DNA of 64,000 nt from an uncultured Myxococcales bacterium (GTDB taxonomy: Bacteria; Myxococcota_A; UBA9042; DTJE01), in NCBI GenBank assembly GCA_937975765.1, contig CALJUR010000135.1, forward strand, positions 1-64,000. Direction: 5' to 3'. A program made the translations under genes and the position numbers. Shown here in pieces: positions 44,170 to 52,585 of this stretch; the first letter of the stretch is position 1; every line of letters starts with the position of its first letter. The notes under the pieces are model-generated. The model searched no databases. It worked only from the letters and a program-made list of their open reading frames with translations, and was not told the DNA's origin.

Positions 44170-45126
44170 TCAAGGCAAGAACACCCGGAGGGATGCCTCG
44201 ATGTTCCAGTCGGACGCGTGGGTCACGTCGTGGGCGTACCCCAGGTCGACGCCGACGTACTGGGAAACGTAGCCCAGTCCGGCAGATATCCGCATCTGCT
44301 GGTGGCCATCCCGCACGACGCCGGTGCCGACCCGGTCCCACGCGAACCCCGCCCGCAGCGCGATCATCTGGGCCAGCGTCAGTTCCAGGCCCACCAACGG
44401 GCCGTTGATCGTGGCCTTGTTCTCGCCCTTGGACTGCAGGTCGATGTCCATTCCAAGGCCGACGTTCAGGATGGAATAGGAGAACCCGATCGACGTGGCG
44501 AAGGAGCGCGGCGCGAACAGGTTGGTCGCGGTGCTCTGCTTGGAGATGCGCAGCGACCGGTCCGCGCGGGATTTCCCGATGACGTTCAGCGCGCTGACCC
44601 CGATGTAGAACAGGTCGCTTACCCCCAGCAGCACGCCGATGTCCATGTCCCACATCCAGTCGCCCAGCGACGGGATGCCGGTCGGGCCGTCCTGCTTCAA
44701 CTGGAACGTGCGCAGGCCCGCGCCGTAGCAGAGCATGAAGCTGCCGGTCCGGTACTGCGAGGACGCGGCGAAACGAATGTCGTGGATCTGGGTCTTGATG
44801 TCGTTCTTCTTGGCGTACGTGTAGGTGTAGCCCGAGCCGCCGGCCACGTCGGGGTTGGTCTTGGAATCCACGAACGCCAGATGCACGTTGTGCCCGTTGG
44901 TCCAGGATCGGTAGCCGTAGCCGACGTCGATGGCGTACGCCATCGTCTGGGACATCGTCGCCGGGTTGAAGTACAGGCCCGACGTGCCCATCCCGATCGC
45001 GTGCACCGCGTCGCCCATGGCCAGGGCCCGCGGCGGCGCCCCGTTGTCCCGGGCCGCGGCGGGCGCCGCCAGCAGAATCGCCGCGACGAGGATCCCGATC
45101 GTTCCCGGGATGCGAGGAACCCGCAT
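44170..45126 (-). CDS. Predicted outer-membrane beta-barrel protein (PorV/FadL-like)
   Basis: A protein of 318 residues with signal peptide RIPGTIGILVAAILLAAPAAA. The mature start PRALAMGDAVHAIGMGTSGLYFNPA is the pattern of PorV/PorQ and FadL-like barrels, in which small turn residues and FNPA/YNPA follow the hatch segment. Alternating strands such as TSIGFSYSILNVGLGMDIDL fill the rest, and the chain ends in VFLP close to a terminal aromatic strand. GGAGGTA precedes the ATG. Possible roles are hydrophobic-compound uptake or secretion support. The neighbours give no clue. Confidence 0.75.
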   Translation of the reverse strand: MRVPRIPGTIGILVAAILLAAPAAARDNGAPPRALAMGDAVHAIGMGTSGLYFNPATMSQTMAYAIDVGYGYRSWTNGHNVHLAFVDSKTNPDVAGGSGYTYTYAKKNDIKTQIHDIRFAASSQYRTGSFMLCYGAGLRTFQLKQDGPTGIPSLGDWMWDMDIGVLLGVSDLFYIGVSALNVIGKSRADRSLRISKQSTATNLFAPRSFATSIGFSYSILNVGLGMDIDLQSKGENKATINGPLVGLELTLAQMIALRAGFAWDRVGTGVVRDGHQQMRISAGLGYVSQYVGVDLGYAHDVTHASDWNIEASLRVFLP

Positions 45127-45271
45127 GCCGTACCTCCAGGCTGACCGACGGTAAGGCCTTTGTTGCAGGGCTGTCAAGAAACCGCCGGCGTTGACGCGCC
45201 GGCCCGAACCTTCGCTTTACCGGCCGTCCCGGGCGTGGCAGGATGGGCGCGTCCGGAACGGAGACCCGATC

Positions 45272-45985
45272 ATGTCGGTCAGGCGCGTCGTCATCGTCAT
45301 CCCGACCTACAACGAGGCCGAGAACGTCGGCCTGATCGTGCCGGCCATCCACGAGGTCCTGCCCGCCGCCGACGTGCTGGTGGTGGACGACAACAGCCCG
45401 GACGGCACCGGCGCCATCGTGCAGCAGATGGCCGGGGCGGACCCGCGGGTCCACCTGCTGTCCCGCCAGGGCAAGGAGGGGCTGGGCCGGGCGTACGTGG
45501 CGGGCTTCTCGTGGTGCCTCCAGAACGGCTACGACATCATCGTGCAGATGGACTGCGACTTCAGCCACCAGCCCAGCTACCTGCCGTCGCTGCTGAGCGC
45601 GCTGCAGGAGGCCGACCTGGTCATCGGCAGCCGCTACGTGAAGGGCGGGGAGACCGAGTCCTGGCCGCTGAAGCGCAAGATCCTCAGCATGGGCGGAAAC
45701 CTCTACGCGCGCACGATCCTCGGGATGAGGGTGATCGACCTGACCGGCGGCTTCAAGGCGTGGCGGCGGGAGACGCTGGAGGCGATCGACCTCCGGAAGG
45801 TGGGCGCGGCCGGCTACGCGTTCCAGATGGAGATGAACTACCGGGCGCACCGGCTGGGCCTGCGGATCCGCGAGGTGCCGATCACGTTCCCCGATCGGAC
45901 GCGGGGCGAATCGAAGCTGGCGGGCGGGATCTTCTGGGAGTCGCTGAAGATGCCGTGGCGGCTGCGGAAGGCCGTGAAGGACTAG
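45272..45985 (+). CDS. Polyprenol-phosphate mannosyltransferase-like GT2 (DPM1 type)
   Basis: A protein of 237 residues. It matches the soluble dolichol/polyprenol-phosphate mannose synthase group: VIVIPTYNEAENV, VLVVDDNSPDGTG, the catalytic QMDCDFSHQPSYLP (family D.D.SH.P), VIGSRYVKGG, DLTGGFKAW and RTRGESKLAGG. It transfers a hexose, usually mannose, from GDP-sugar to a polyprenyl phosphate at the inner face of the membrane. No C-terminal membrane helices, so it is the short form. Divergent from the barrel gene. Confidence 0.9.
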   Translation: MSVRRVVIVIPTYNEAENVGLIVPAIHEVLPAADVLVVDDNSPDGTGAIVQQMAGADPRVHLLSRQGKEGLGRAYVAGFSWCLQNGYDIIVQMDCDFSHQPSYLPSLLSALQEADLVIGSRYVKGGETESWPLKRKILSMGGNLYARTILGMRVIDLTGGFKAWRRETLEAIDLRKVGAAGYAFQMEMNYRAHRLGLRIREVPITFPDRTRGESKLAGGIFWESLKMPWRLRKAVKD

Positions 45986-45992
45986 CCGGGCA

Positions 45993-46022
45993 GGCGGGGG
46001 GAGGACGGGGCCCCTCCCGTAC
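45993..46022 (+). repeat. GC palindrome, divergent copy
   Basis: A variant of the next element with extra GAG bases: GGCGGGGGG then GAGGACGGGG then CCCCTCCCGTAC. It starts 7 bases after the stop of the GT2 gene. Confidence 0.5.
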
Positions 46023-46025
46023 GAT

Positions 46026-46051
46026 GGCGGGGGACGGGGCCCCCGCCCTAC
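46026..46051 (+). repeat. GC palindrome (REP-like), complete copy
   Basis: The arms GGCGGGGG and CCCCCGCC around ACGGGG are followed by CTAC. It overlaps the last codon of the convergent M24 peptidase gene, so it sits exactly between two gene 3' ends. Probable bidirectional terminator. Confidence 0.75.
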
Positions 46052-47223
46052 AAGAGGACCAGGTCGCGCTGGGCGGGGCCGGTGACCTCGACCTGCCCGT
46101 CGTGCGTCACGAACACGTCGATCTCGCTGCGCACCGCCATCTCGCCGGGCAGGTAGATGCCCGGTTCCACGCTGAAGCAGATCCCGGGGACCAGGCGGCG
46201 CAGGTCTCGCGTCTCCAGGTTGTCGATGTTCACGCCGTTGCCGTGCACCGCGGTGCCGATCGAGTGGCCGGTCCGGTGGATGAAGAAGTCGCCGAAGCCC
46301 GCGGCCTTCACCACGGCGCGGCAGGCGTCGTCCACCTCCCACCCGGCGCAGCCGGTGCCCTCTGCGAAGCGCTTCCGGGCGAAGTCCACCGCCGCGTCGC
46401 GCGCGTCCCGAACCACGTTGAAGATCCGGACGTACTTCTCCGGCGGTTCCGTGCCGGCGTACCCGCACCACGTGATGTCGTGCCAGATGCTGCCGGGTGC
46501 CTTGTCCACGGCCCACAGGTCGATCAGGATGGTGTCGCCGCGCCGGATCACGCGGGCGTTTTGCGGGGTCGGCTCGAAGTGCGGGTCGGCCGGGTGGTCA
46601 TTGACGCCGACGATCGGCCACTCGCGGTGGCAGGTCATGCCGGACTCGTCGAAGCGCCGGACGATGAACTGCTGCACGTCGTACTCGGTCACCTCGCGGC
46701 CCGAGGCCAGCGCGTCCCGGATCAGCGCGAAGGCCTCGTCCTTGATCGCGTGGACCCGGGTTCCGGCGTCGAGGTGGGACCGGTAGCCGGCCTCGTCGAT
46801 CACCGCCTCGAAGACCTGCACCAGGTCCGCCGAGGACACGACCGTCGCGCCCGCCGAGCGGACCAGGTCGATCATCCCGCCGTCCACGGTGCTGACATAG
46901 GGAATGGCGTCGTCCGGGGACCACTGCATCGCCACCCGCCGGCCACCCACCAGGATCTTCAACGCGCCCTGCAGGTCGCCCCACGACAGGTACAGGCGCT
47001 TCTCGCCGGGCAGGGCGTCCAGCCGCGACGGCTCGACCCGGCTGACCAGCCGGACGGGATCGCCCGCGGCCGGCACCAGGTAGAACCAGCGACGGGACGT
47101 GAACTTGCCGAAGTCCATCCCCAGGATGCGGTACGCCAGCGCGTCCCGGTTGTGGAAGTCGCAGAACAGCCAGCCGTCGAGGCCGGCGTCGCGAACCGCG
47201 GATTGCAGCTTGTCGAGATCCAT
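46048..47223 (-). CDS. M24-family metallopeptidase (Xaa-Pro aminopeptidase-like)
   Basis: A protein of 391 residues with a creatinase-type N-terminal domain and a pita-bread C-terminal domain. The five metal ligands can be placed: two Asp in the ILIDLWAVD...WHDITW stretch, His in RTGHSIGTAVHGNG, Glu in FSVEPGIYLPG and Glu in VRSEIDVFV. It would release N-terminal residues before proline, or act as a related dipeptidase. ATG 47223 follows CTGGAGGTGCC. It is 55 bases downstream of the M20 peptidase gene on the same strand, suggesting a peptide-degradation pair. Confidence 0.9.
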   Translation of the reverse strand: MDLDKLQSAVRDAGLDGWLFCDFHNRDALAYRILGMDFGKFTSRRWFYLVPAAGDPVRLVSRVEPSRLDALPGEKRLYLSWGDLQGALKILVGGRRVAMQWSPDDAIPYVSTVDGGMIDLVRSAGATVVSSADLVQVFEAVIDEAGYRSHLDAGTRVHAIKDEAFALIRDALASGREVTEYDVQQFIVRRFDESGMTCHREWPIVGVNDHPADPHFEPTPQNARVIRRGDTILIDLWAVDKAPGSIWHDITWCGYAGTEPPEKYVRIFNVVRDARDAAVDFARKRFAEGTGCAGWEVDDACRAVVKAAGFGDFFIHRTGHSIGTAVHGNGVNIDNLETRDLRRLVPGICFSVEPGIYLPGEMAVRSEIDVFVTHDGQVEVTGPAQRDLVLL

Positions 47224-47278
47224 GGCACCTCCAGGCAGCGAGCGTCGGCCGCCGCCGGGCGGCCGCGGGAACGACCGG

Positions 47279-48562
47279 TCAGGAGGCATCGGCGGGCGCG
47301 GACGCCGGGGGCTCGCCGAGCATCAGGTCCGCGAACACCTTCGCGTCGCCGACCAGGTTCGGGATCCACACGTACTCGTTCGGCTGGTGCGCCGTCTCGT
47401 CCTGCCGGGACCAGACGACGACCGGCCACGCGTTGCGGCGCAGGTAGGCCGCCACCGTCCCGCCCCCGATCCCCTTCGGACGGGCATCGACGTTGTAGAC
47501 CTTGCGGACCGACCGCACCAGGCGCTGGACCAGGTCGGCCGAGGGCGGCGTGGCGGGGGCGGCGTCCTCGCGCTGGACGACGTCCACGTGGATCACGACG
47601 CGGTGGTGGGTCGCCACCTCGCGGGCGATCTCGCGCACCGCCAACTGCACGGCCTCGACCGATACCGTCGGCAGGATGCGGCAGTCCAGGAAGAACACGT
47701 CCTCGCCCGGGATCGTGTTGACGTTCGGGACGTTGGGCTCGCGCCGGGTCGGCTCGAAGGTCGACATGGGCGGGTCGAACAGCGGGTCCCGGAGGTCGAA
47801 CCGCGCGTACAGGTCGGCCAGCTTCACGACCAGGTGCGAACCTGCGGTCATCGCGTTGCGGCCCAGGTGCGGCGTGCTGGCGTGGACCTGCTTGCCGACC
47901 GTCCTCAGTCGCAGCCACAGGATGGACTTCTCGGCCACCTCGACCAGCGAGCCGTCCTCGTTGCCGGCATCGGGGACCAGGAAGGCGTCGTTTCCGCCGA
48001 ACAGGTCGCGGTGGCGGTCCAGCAGCCACCGGATGCCGTGCACGCTGCCCGTCTCCTCGTCCGCCACGAACAGCAGGCCGACATCGCACTCCGGCGCAAG
48101 GCCGTTCGCCAGCAGCGCCTTCGCCGCCAGCAGCGAACACACGATGCCCTGGTGGTTGTCCTCGACGCCGCGACCGACCAGCTTGTCGCCCTCCACCCGC
48201 AGCGAGAACGGGTCGCTCTTCCACAGGGAGGCGTCGCCGGGCGGGACCACGTCCAGGTGCGACATGATCCACAGCCGGCGGGAGCGGTCCCGGCCCGGCA
48301 GCACGCAGGCGAGGTTGGGGCGCGGCACCCCGTTGTCCATCGCGGTCAGGCGGCGCACCGACGGGAAGCCCTGGGAGGTCATCCAGGCCTCGACGAAGTC
48401 GGCCTTCTCCTGCTCGCCGGGGCCGCCGCTGGCGGGTCCCACCGCGTTGCGGCGCACCAGTTCGCCCTGCAGGGCGACGACCGTCTCGGACGCCTGGTCG
48501 ATCCAGGCCGCCGCCAGCCCGTACGGGGACGAATCCCGGGACGCCTTCTTGCGAGCGGCCAT
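47279..48562 (-). CDS. M20-family metallopeptidase
   Basis: A protein of 427 residues. The dinuclear metal site of M20 peptidases is visible: HLD in IMSHLDVVPPG, Asp in GVEDNHQG, the catalytic pair in ADEETGSVHG and Asp in LVPDAGNEDG. The dimerisation/lid domain follows (~210-320), including HASTPHLGRNAM. These enzymes cleave dipeptides or acylated amino acids in the cytoplasm. The start at ATG 48562 is preferred to 48592, because GAGGAG lies 6-7 bases before it. It is followed by the M24 gene. Confidence 0.9.
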   Translation of the reverse strand: MAARKKASRDSSPYGLAAAWIDQASETVVALQGELVRRNAVGPASGGPGEQEKADFVEAWMTSQGFPSVRRLTAMDNGVPRPNLACVLPGRDRSRRLWIMSHLDVVPPGDASLWKSDPFSLRVEGDKLVGRGVEDNHQGIVCSLLAAKALLANGLAPECDVGLLFVADEETGSVHGIRWLLDRHRDLFGGNDAFLVPDAGNEDGSLVEVAEKSILWLRLRTVGKQVHASTPHLGRNAMTAGSHLVVKLADLYARFDLRDPLFDPPMSTFEPTRREPNVPNVNTIPGEDVFFLDCRILPTVSVEAVQLAVREIAREVATHHRVVIHVDVVQREDAAPATPPSADLVQRLVRSVRKVYNVDARPKGIGGGTVAAYLRRNAWPVVVWSRQDETAHQPNEYVWIPNLVGDAKVFADLMLGEPPASAPADAS

Positions 48563-48676
48563 CGATGCTCCTCGGCAGGACCGACGCATCATGACACGGG
48601 CCGCGGGGGGCGCGCAACCGGACCTCCTGGCGGGTGCGCTTCCATGCTACAAGGGGTGGTCTGCTGGAGGCCCCGC

Positions 48677-49078
48677 ATGCCCGACGACGACCGAGCCCCC
48701 GACGAGGAACCTCCGCGGACCGCCGACGCCGTTCCAGGCTGGGTCGGCGCGCTGCTGTCCAGCCGGTTCGCGCCGCAGCGCGCCTTCCAGCACACCCCGG
48801 ACGGTCGGGTGGCCCTGCAGGTGCCCCGGTTCGACGGGCCGATCCTGCGCCGCTGGCTGCTGCCGCGGCTGCGACGCCCGAACTTCTCGATCACCCTGGA
48901 CGAACTGGGATCGGCCGCGTGGGACCTGTGCGACGACCGGCGCACCGGCGAGGAGATGGCGGCCATCCTGTCCCGGCGCTTCGGCGACGCGCCCGACCTG
49001 CGGCTGCGGCTGGCGATGTTCCTGCGGATCCTGGTCGCCCAGGGGCACCTTGCGGCTCGCCCGGGCACGGAGCCGTAG
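48677..49078 (+). CDS. PqqD-like RiPP-recognition (RRE) family protein
   Basis: A protein of 133 residues. The last ~75 residues match the PqqD fold: ITLDELGSAAWDLCDDRRTGEEMAAILSRRFG followed by a helix LRLAMFLRILVAQGHL. This is the winged-helix leader-binding module used by peptide-modifying systems. Here it stands alone, without a radical SAM partner next to it. An N-terminal region of ~55 residues is acidic and then strand-forming. GGAGGCCCCGC precedes the ATG. It might serve the rSAM/lipoprotein system at 8-9 kb in trans, which is speculation. Many such proteins also occur as orphans. Confidence 0.75.
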   Translation: MPDDDRAPDEEPPRTADAVPGWVGALLSSRFAPQRAFQHTPDGRVALQVPRFDGPILRRWLLPRLRRPNFSITLDELGSAAWDLCDDRRTGEEMAAILSRRFGDAPDLRLRLAMFLRILVAQGHLAARPGTEP

Positions 49079-49091
49079 GCGGCGGAAGGAA

Positions 49092-49117
49092 GGCGGGGGA
49101 CGGGGCCCCCGCCCTAC
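49092..49117 (+). repeat. GC palindrome (REP-like), complete copy
   Basis: Same arms and loop as at 46 kb, followed by CTAC. It lies 13 bases after the stop of the PqqD-like gene. Confidence 0.75.
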
Positions 49118-49221
49118 AGCCGGCAGGCCGACCTTCCGCGGCGTGGCCGGGCTTGCGCGGCACGGACCCTGGCCGCTGACGCTCGCCCAGGCGACACCGG
49201 CGATCGTGGCGGGCACGAAGA

Positions 49222-49244
49222 GGCGGGGGACGGGGCCCCCGCCC
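49222..49244 (+). repeat. GC palindrome (REP-like) lacking the CTAC border
   Basis: Same arms and loop, about 23 bases before the stop of the convergent membrane-protein gene. Two copies therefore sit in one 189-base convergent gap. Confidence 0.7.
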
Positions 49245-49267
49245 AGCGGGCCAGGTGCGGCCCGGAG

Positions 49268-50098
49268 TCAGGGCCGCGCGGACTCCAGCAGGAACGCCTT
49301 TAGCCGGTCGCCCTCCACGCTGAACGCGGCCGGGGTCCACCCCTCGTACTCCAGCAGCCCGTCCACCACGTGGACCCGCTCGCGCGGGGCGAAGCCGGGC
49401 ACCGGCGGCACCGGCCCCGGCACGCCTCCGGGAGACCGCACCCGCACTCGAAGTCCGTACGCCGGCGGGAACAGCGCGGGCACGGTGGACACCTCGATCC
49501 CCGCGCCCCCGACGCGACCCGAGGCCGCCCCGGACTCGAACAGCGAGTCGGGGGCGCGGACGTCCAGGCCCAGGTCCCTCAGCCCCGCAATCGCGGCAAT
49601 CAGGCCGGCCCGCGGCCCGAACGCGATGCGGTGCCAGCGCGACCCGGGGTGGGGGATCAGCCCGCACGCGGCCGGCAGGAACAGGAACGAGGCCGCGCTG
49701 GCGGCGAACATCGCGACCATGGGCGCCGCGGCCAGGAACGACATCGAGGTCTTCCTCTCCACCGACAGCAGGATCGGGATGAACAGGAACGTCTGCAACG
49801 CGGACAGCAGGGCCGCCCACGGCGCGAAGCGGATGCCCCAGCGCAGCAGGCCGACCAGGCACAGCATCGCCAGCGCGTGCGGCACCGCGATGAAGGGGTT
49901 CTTCTCCAGCGCCAGGTCCAGCGCCGTCGCCTCGACCCAGGAGTACCCCCAGTCGAGCCCCAGCGTGAACAGCACGACCAGTTGCAGCGCCAGGGCGCCC
50001 CACAGCGCCGCGTCCCGCACCCGGCCGCCCCGGCGCACGGCCACCGCCGCCCACCCGCCGGCCAGCCCGAAGCACAGGATCCCGGCGACGAACTCCAT
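49268..50098 (-). CDS. Integral membrane protein, function unknown
   Basis: A protein of 276 residues. About five or six membrane helices fill the first ~150 residues (for example FVAGILCFGLAGGWAAVAV and LWGALALQLVVLFTLGL). The C-terminal ~110 residues form a soluble, beta-rich domain with IEVSTVPALFPPAYGLRVRV. GGAGGGGGC precedes ATG 50098, so the longer upstream frame is not used. I recognise no family. It stands alone between a convergent PqqD-like gene and the nfn operon on the same strand. Confidence 0.6.
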   Translation of the reverse strand: MEFVAGILCFGLAGGWAAVAVRRGGRVRDAALWGALALQLVVLFTLGLDWGYSWVEATALDLALEKNPFIAVPHALAMLCLVGLLRWGIRFAPWAALLSALQTFLFIPILLSVERKTSMSFLAAAPMVAMFAASAASFLFLPAACGLIPHPGSRWHRIAFGPRAGLIAAIAGLRDLGLDVRAPDSLFESGAASGRVGGAGIEVSTVPALFPPAYGLRVRVRSPGGVPGPVPPVPGFAPRERVHVVDGLLEYEGWTPAAFSVEGDRLKAFLLESARP

Positions 50099-50186
50099 GC
50101 CCCCTCCGTGCGCCGCGCGCACCGACTTGCAGGCTACGGGATGCGGCCGGGGGAAGCAAGGGCGGACGAACGCGGGGGGGGACGGA

Positions 50187-51623
50187 CTACCAGGTGCCGG
50201 TGGCGAGGTACTCGTGGATGGACTTCGCGGCCTTGCGTCCCTCGCCCATCGCCAGGATGACGGTCGCGGCACCCAGCACGATGTCGCCGCCGGCCCAGAC
50301 ACCCTTCATCGTCGTCTTGCCGGTCTCCTTGTCGGCCGTGATGTTGCCCCACTTGTTCGTCTGGATCTGCGGCGTGGAGCGCGGCACCAGCGGGTTCGGG
50401 CCGTTGCCGATCGCGACGACGACCACGTCCGCCGGGATCACGAACTCGCTGCCGGGGACGGGCACCGGGCGGCGCCGGCCGGACGCGTCGGGCTCGCCCA
50501 GTTCCATGCGCAGGCACTTCACGCCCGTCACCCAGGAATTCTCGTCGCCCAGGATCTCGATGGAGTCCTGCAGCAGCCGGAACTCGACGCCCTCCTGCTG
50601 GGCGTGGTGGATCTCCTCGATCCGGGCCGGCATCTCGACCTCGGACCGGCGGTACAGGATCGTGGACGTCTCGGCGCCCAGTCGCAGCGCGGTCCGGGCG
50701 GAGTCCATCGCCACGTTGCCGCCACCGAACACGACCACGTGCTTCCCGCGCAGGATCGGCGTGTCCGACCGCTCCGGGAAGCCGTACGCGTCCATCAGGT
50801 TCGCGCGGGTCAGGTACTCGTTGGCCGAGTACACGCCCAGCAGGTTCTCGCCGGGGATCTTCTTGAACATCGGAAGGCCCGCGCCGGTCGCCACGAAGAC
50901 GGCCTCGAAGCCCTCGTCGAACAGGTCCTGGACGCCCTTGGACTTGCCCACCGCGACGTTCAGTTCCAGGTGCAGGCCGCGCTGGACCAGCGTCTCGACC
51001 TCGCGATCGACGATCGCCTTCGGCAGCCGGAACTCGGGGATGCCGTAGACCAGCACGCCGCCGGCCCGGTGCAGGGCCTCGTACATCGTCACGTGGTGCC
51101 CCATCGCCAGCAGGTCGCCCGCGCAGGTCAGGCCCGCGGGACCGGCGCCGACGATGGCGACCTTGTGGCCGGACGAGGCCACCGCCGGGTAGTCGGCGTC
51201 CGGGTGGTTCGCCATGTCCCAGTCCGCCACGAAGCGCTCCAGCTTGCCGATCTGCAGGCTCTTCGCGGTGTCCTTCTGGGCCTTGGCGACCATGCAGACC
51301 ACCTGGCACTGGTCCTCCTGCGGGCAGACGCGTCCGCAGACGGCGGGCAGGCAGTTGGTCTCCTTGATCTTCACGGCGGCCTCGTGGAACTTCCCCTCCG
51401 CCACCAGCCGGATGAACCCCGGGATGTCCACCGACACCGGGCAGCCCGCCACGCAGGGCGGGTTCTTGCACATCAGGCAGCGCTGCGCCTCGGCCATCGC
51501 CTGTTCCGGCGTGTAGCCCAGCGGCACCTCGCGGATGTTGCGGCGCCGCTCCTGCGGCGACTGCTCGGCCATCGGCGTCGGCGGGATCTGCAGGCGCTGC
51601 CTGTTCGTCAGGGGTTCAGCCAT
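50187..51623 (-). CDS. nfnB: NADH-dependent reduced ferredoxin:NADP+ oxidoreductase, large subunit (GltD-like)
   Basis: A protein of 478 residues. The N-terminus binds two 4Fe-4S clusters (RCLMCKNPPCVAGCPV and CLPAVCGRVCPQEDQC...C). FAD- and NADPH-binding Rossmann motifs follow (VAIVGAGPAGLTCAGDL near 155 and VVVFGGGNVAMDSART near 290), then the flavin motif VWAGGDIVLGAATV. With the small subunit it forms the Nfn complex, which couples NADH, NADPH and ferredoxin by electron bifurcation. It overlaps the small-subunit gene by 8 bases. Glutamate synthase small subunit is the alternative, but the partner gene makes Nfn the better call. Confidence 0.9.
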   Translation of the reverse strand: MAEPLTNRQRLQIPPTPMAEQSPQERRRNIREVPLGYTPEQAMAEAQRCLMCKNPPCVAGCPVSVDIPGFIRLVAEGKFHEAAVKIKETNCLPAVCGRVCPQEDQCQVVCMVAKAQKDTAKSLQIGKLERFVADWDMANHPDADYPAVASSGHKVAIVGAGPAGLTCAGDLLAMGHHVTMYEALHRAGGVLVYGIPEFRLPKAIVDREVETLVQRGLHLELNVAVGKSKGVQDLFDEGFEAVFVATGAGLPMFKKIPGENLLGVYSANEYLTRANLMDAYGFPERSDTPILRGKHVVVFGGGNVAMDSARTALRLGAETSTILYRRSEVEMPARIEEIHHAQQEGVEFRLLQDSIEILGDENSWVTGVKCLRMELGEPDASGRRRPVPVPGSEFVIPADVVVVAIGNGPNPLVPRSTPQIQTNKWGNITADKETGKTTMKGVWAGGDIVLGAATVILAMGEGRKAAKSIHEYLATGTW

Positions 51624-52485
51624 GGTGGGCCTCCTTCGCGGCCTTCTCCAGCCGGCAGGCGTGCTGCGCCTTGAACGCGTCGTAGGAGGCCTTCTCGGCC
51701 GTCACGTACGTGCGCTGGCGCCGCATCATCTCGTCGAAGTCCACCAGGTGCCCGTCGAACTCGGGCCCGTCCACGCAGACGAACCGGGTCTCGCCGCCCA
51801 CCGTGACGCGGCAGCCGCCGCACATCCCGGTGCCGTCGACCATGATCGTGTTCAGGCTGACCAGCGTGTGCACGCCGTAGCCCTTCGTCAGCAGCGAGAC
51901 CATCTTCATCATGATCGGCGGGCCGATCGCGACGACCAGGTCCACCTTCACGCCGCCGTCCAGCAGGCGCTTCAGGGCGTCGGTCACGAAGCCCTTCTCG
52001 CCGCAGGACCCGTCGTCGGTCATCACGATCACCTCGTCGCTGGCCGCCCGCATCTCGGGTTCCATGATGACGAGGTCCTTGCGCCGCGCGCCCATGATCG
52101 TGATCACGCGGTTGCCGGCCGCCTTCATGGCCTGCGCGATCGGGTGGGACGGCGCGACGCCGATGCCGCCGCCGACCATCACGACGGTGCCGACCTTCTC
52201 GATGTGGGTCGGCTGGCCCAGCGGGCCCGCGATGTCGTTCAACTGCGCGCCGGCCTCGATCAGGCTCATCTCGGCGGTGGTCCTTCCCACCACCTGGTAG
52301 ATGAGGGTGATCGTGCCCGCCTTCGGGTCCGCATCCGCGATGGTCAGGGGGATGCGCTCCCGGCCGGCCGCGGGCCGGACGATCACGAACTGCCCGGCCT
52401 TGCGGTACCGGGTCACGTCCGGGGCTTCGACCACCATCCGGAACACGTCGGGAGCGATGGGCTCGTTGATCAACACCTTCGCCAT
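51616..52485 (-). CDS. nfnA: Nfn small subunit (ferredoxin-NADP+ reductase-like, FAD/2Fe-2S)
   Basis: A protein of 289 residues with a flavodoxin-reductase fold: FAD-binding FVIVRPAAGRERIPLTIADAD, NAD-binding VVMVGGGIGVAPSHPIAQ, and a C-terminal 2Fe-2S site in VDGTGMCGGCRVTVGG followed by CVDGPEFDG (three Cys plus the Asp ligand reported for NfnS). It is related to dihydroorotate dehydrogenase electron-transfer subunits and sulfide dehydrogenase beta. ATG follows GGAGGCGGCC. First gene of the two-gene operon. Confidence 0.9.
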   Translation of the reverse strand: MAKVLINEPIAPDVFRMVVEAPDVTRYRKAGQFVIVRPAAGRERIPLTIADADPKAGTITLIYQVVGRTTAEMSLIEAGAQLNDIAGPLGQPTHIEKVGTVVMVGGGIGVAPSHPIAQAMKAAGNRVITIMGARRKDLVIMEPEMRAASDEVIVMTDDGSCGEKGFVTDALKRLLDGGVKVDLVVAIGPPIMMKMVSLLTKGYGVHTLVSLNTIMVDGTGMCGGCRVTVGGETRFVCVDGPEFDGHLVDFDEMMRRQRTYVTAEKASYDAFKAQHACRLEKAAKEAHHG

Positions 52486-52585
52486 GGCCGCCTCCAGCCT
52501 GTGCCTGCGCCCGTTGCGGGTCCTTCCCGGCCCCGGGCCCGGGGAATCCTGTCCGAAAGGGGAGAAGGAATCAAGGAGGAAAGGG

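Noticed and set aside
52540..52560. CCCCGGGCCCGGGG self-palindrome between the PpiD/SurA-like and nfn genes
   Set aside because: A 14-base palindrome with no loop or T run is expected occasionally at this GC content. It could be a weak terminator, but there is no second support.
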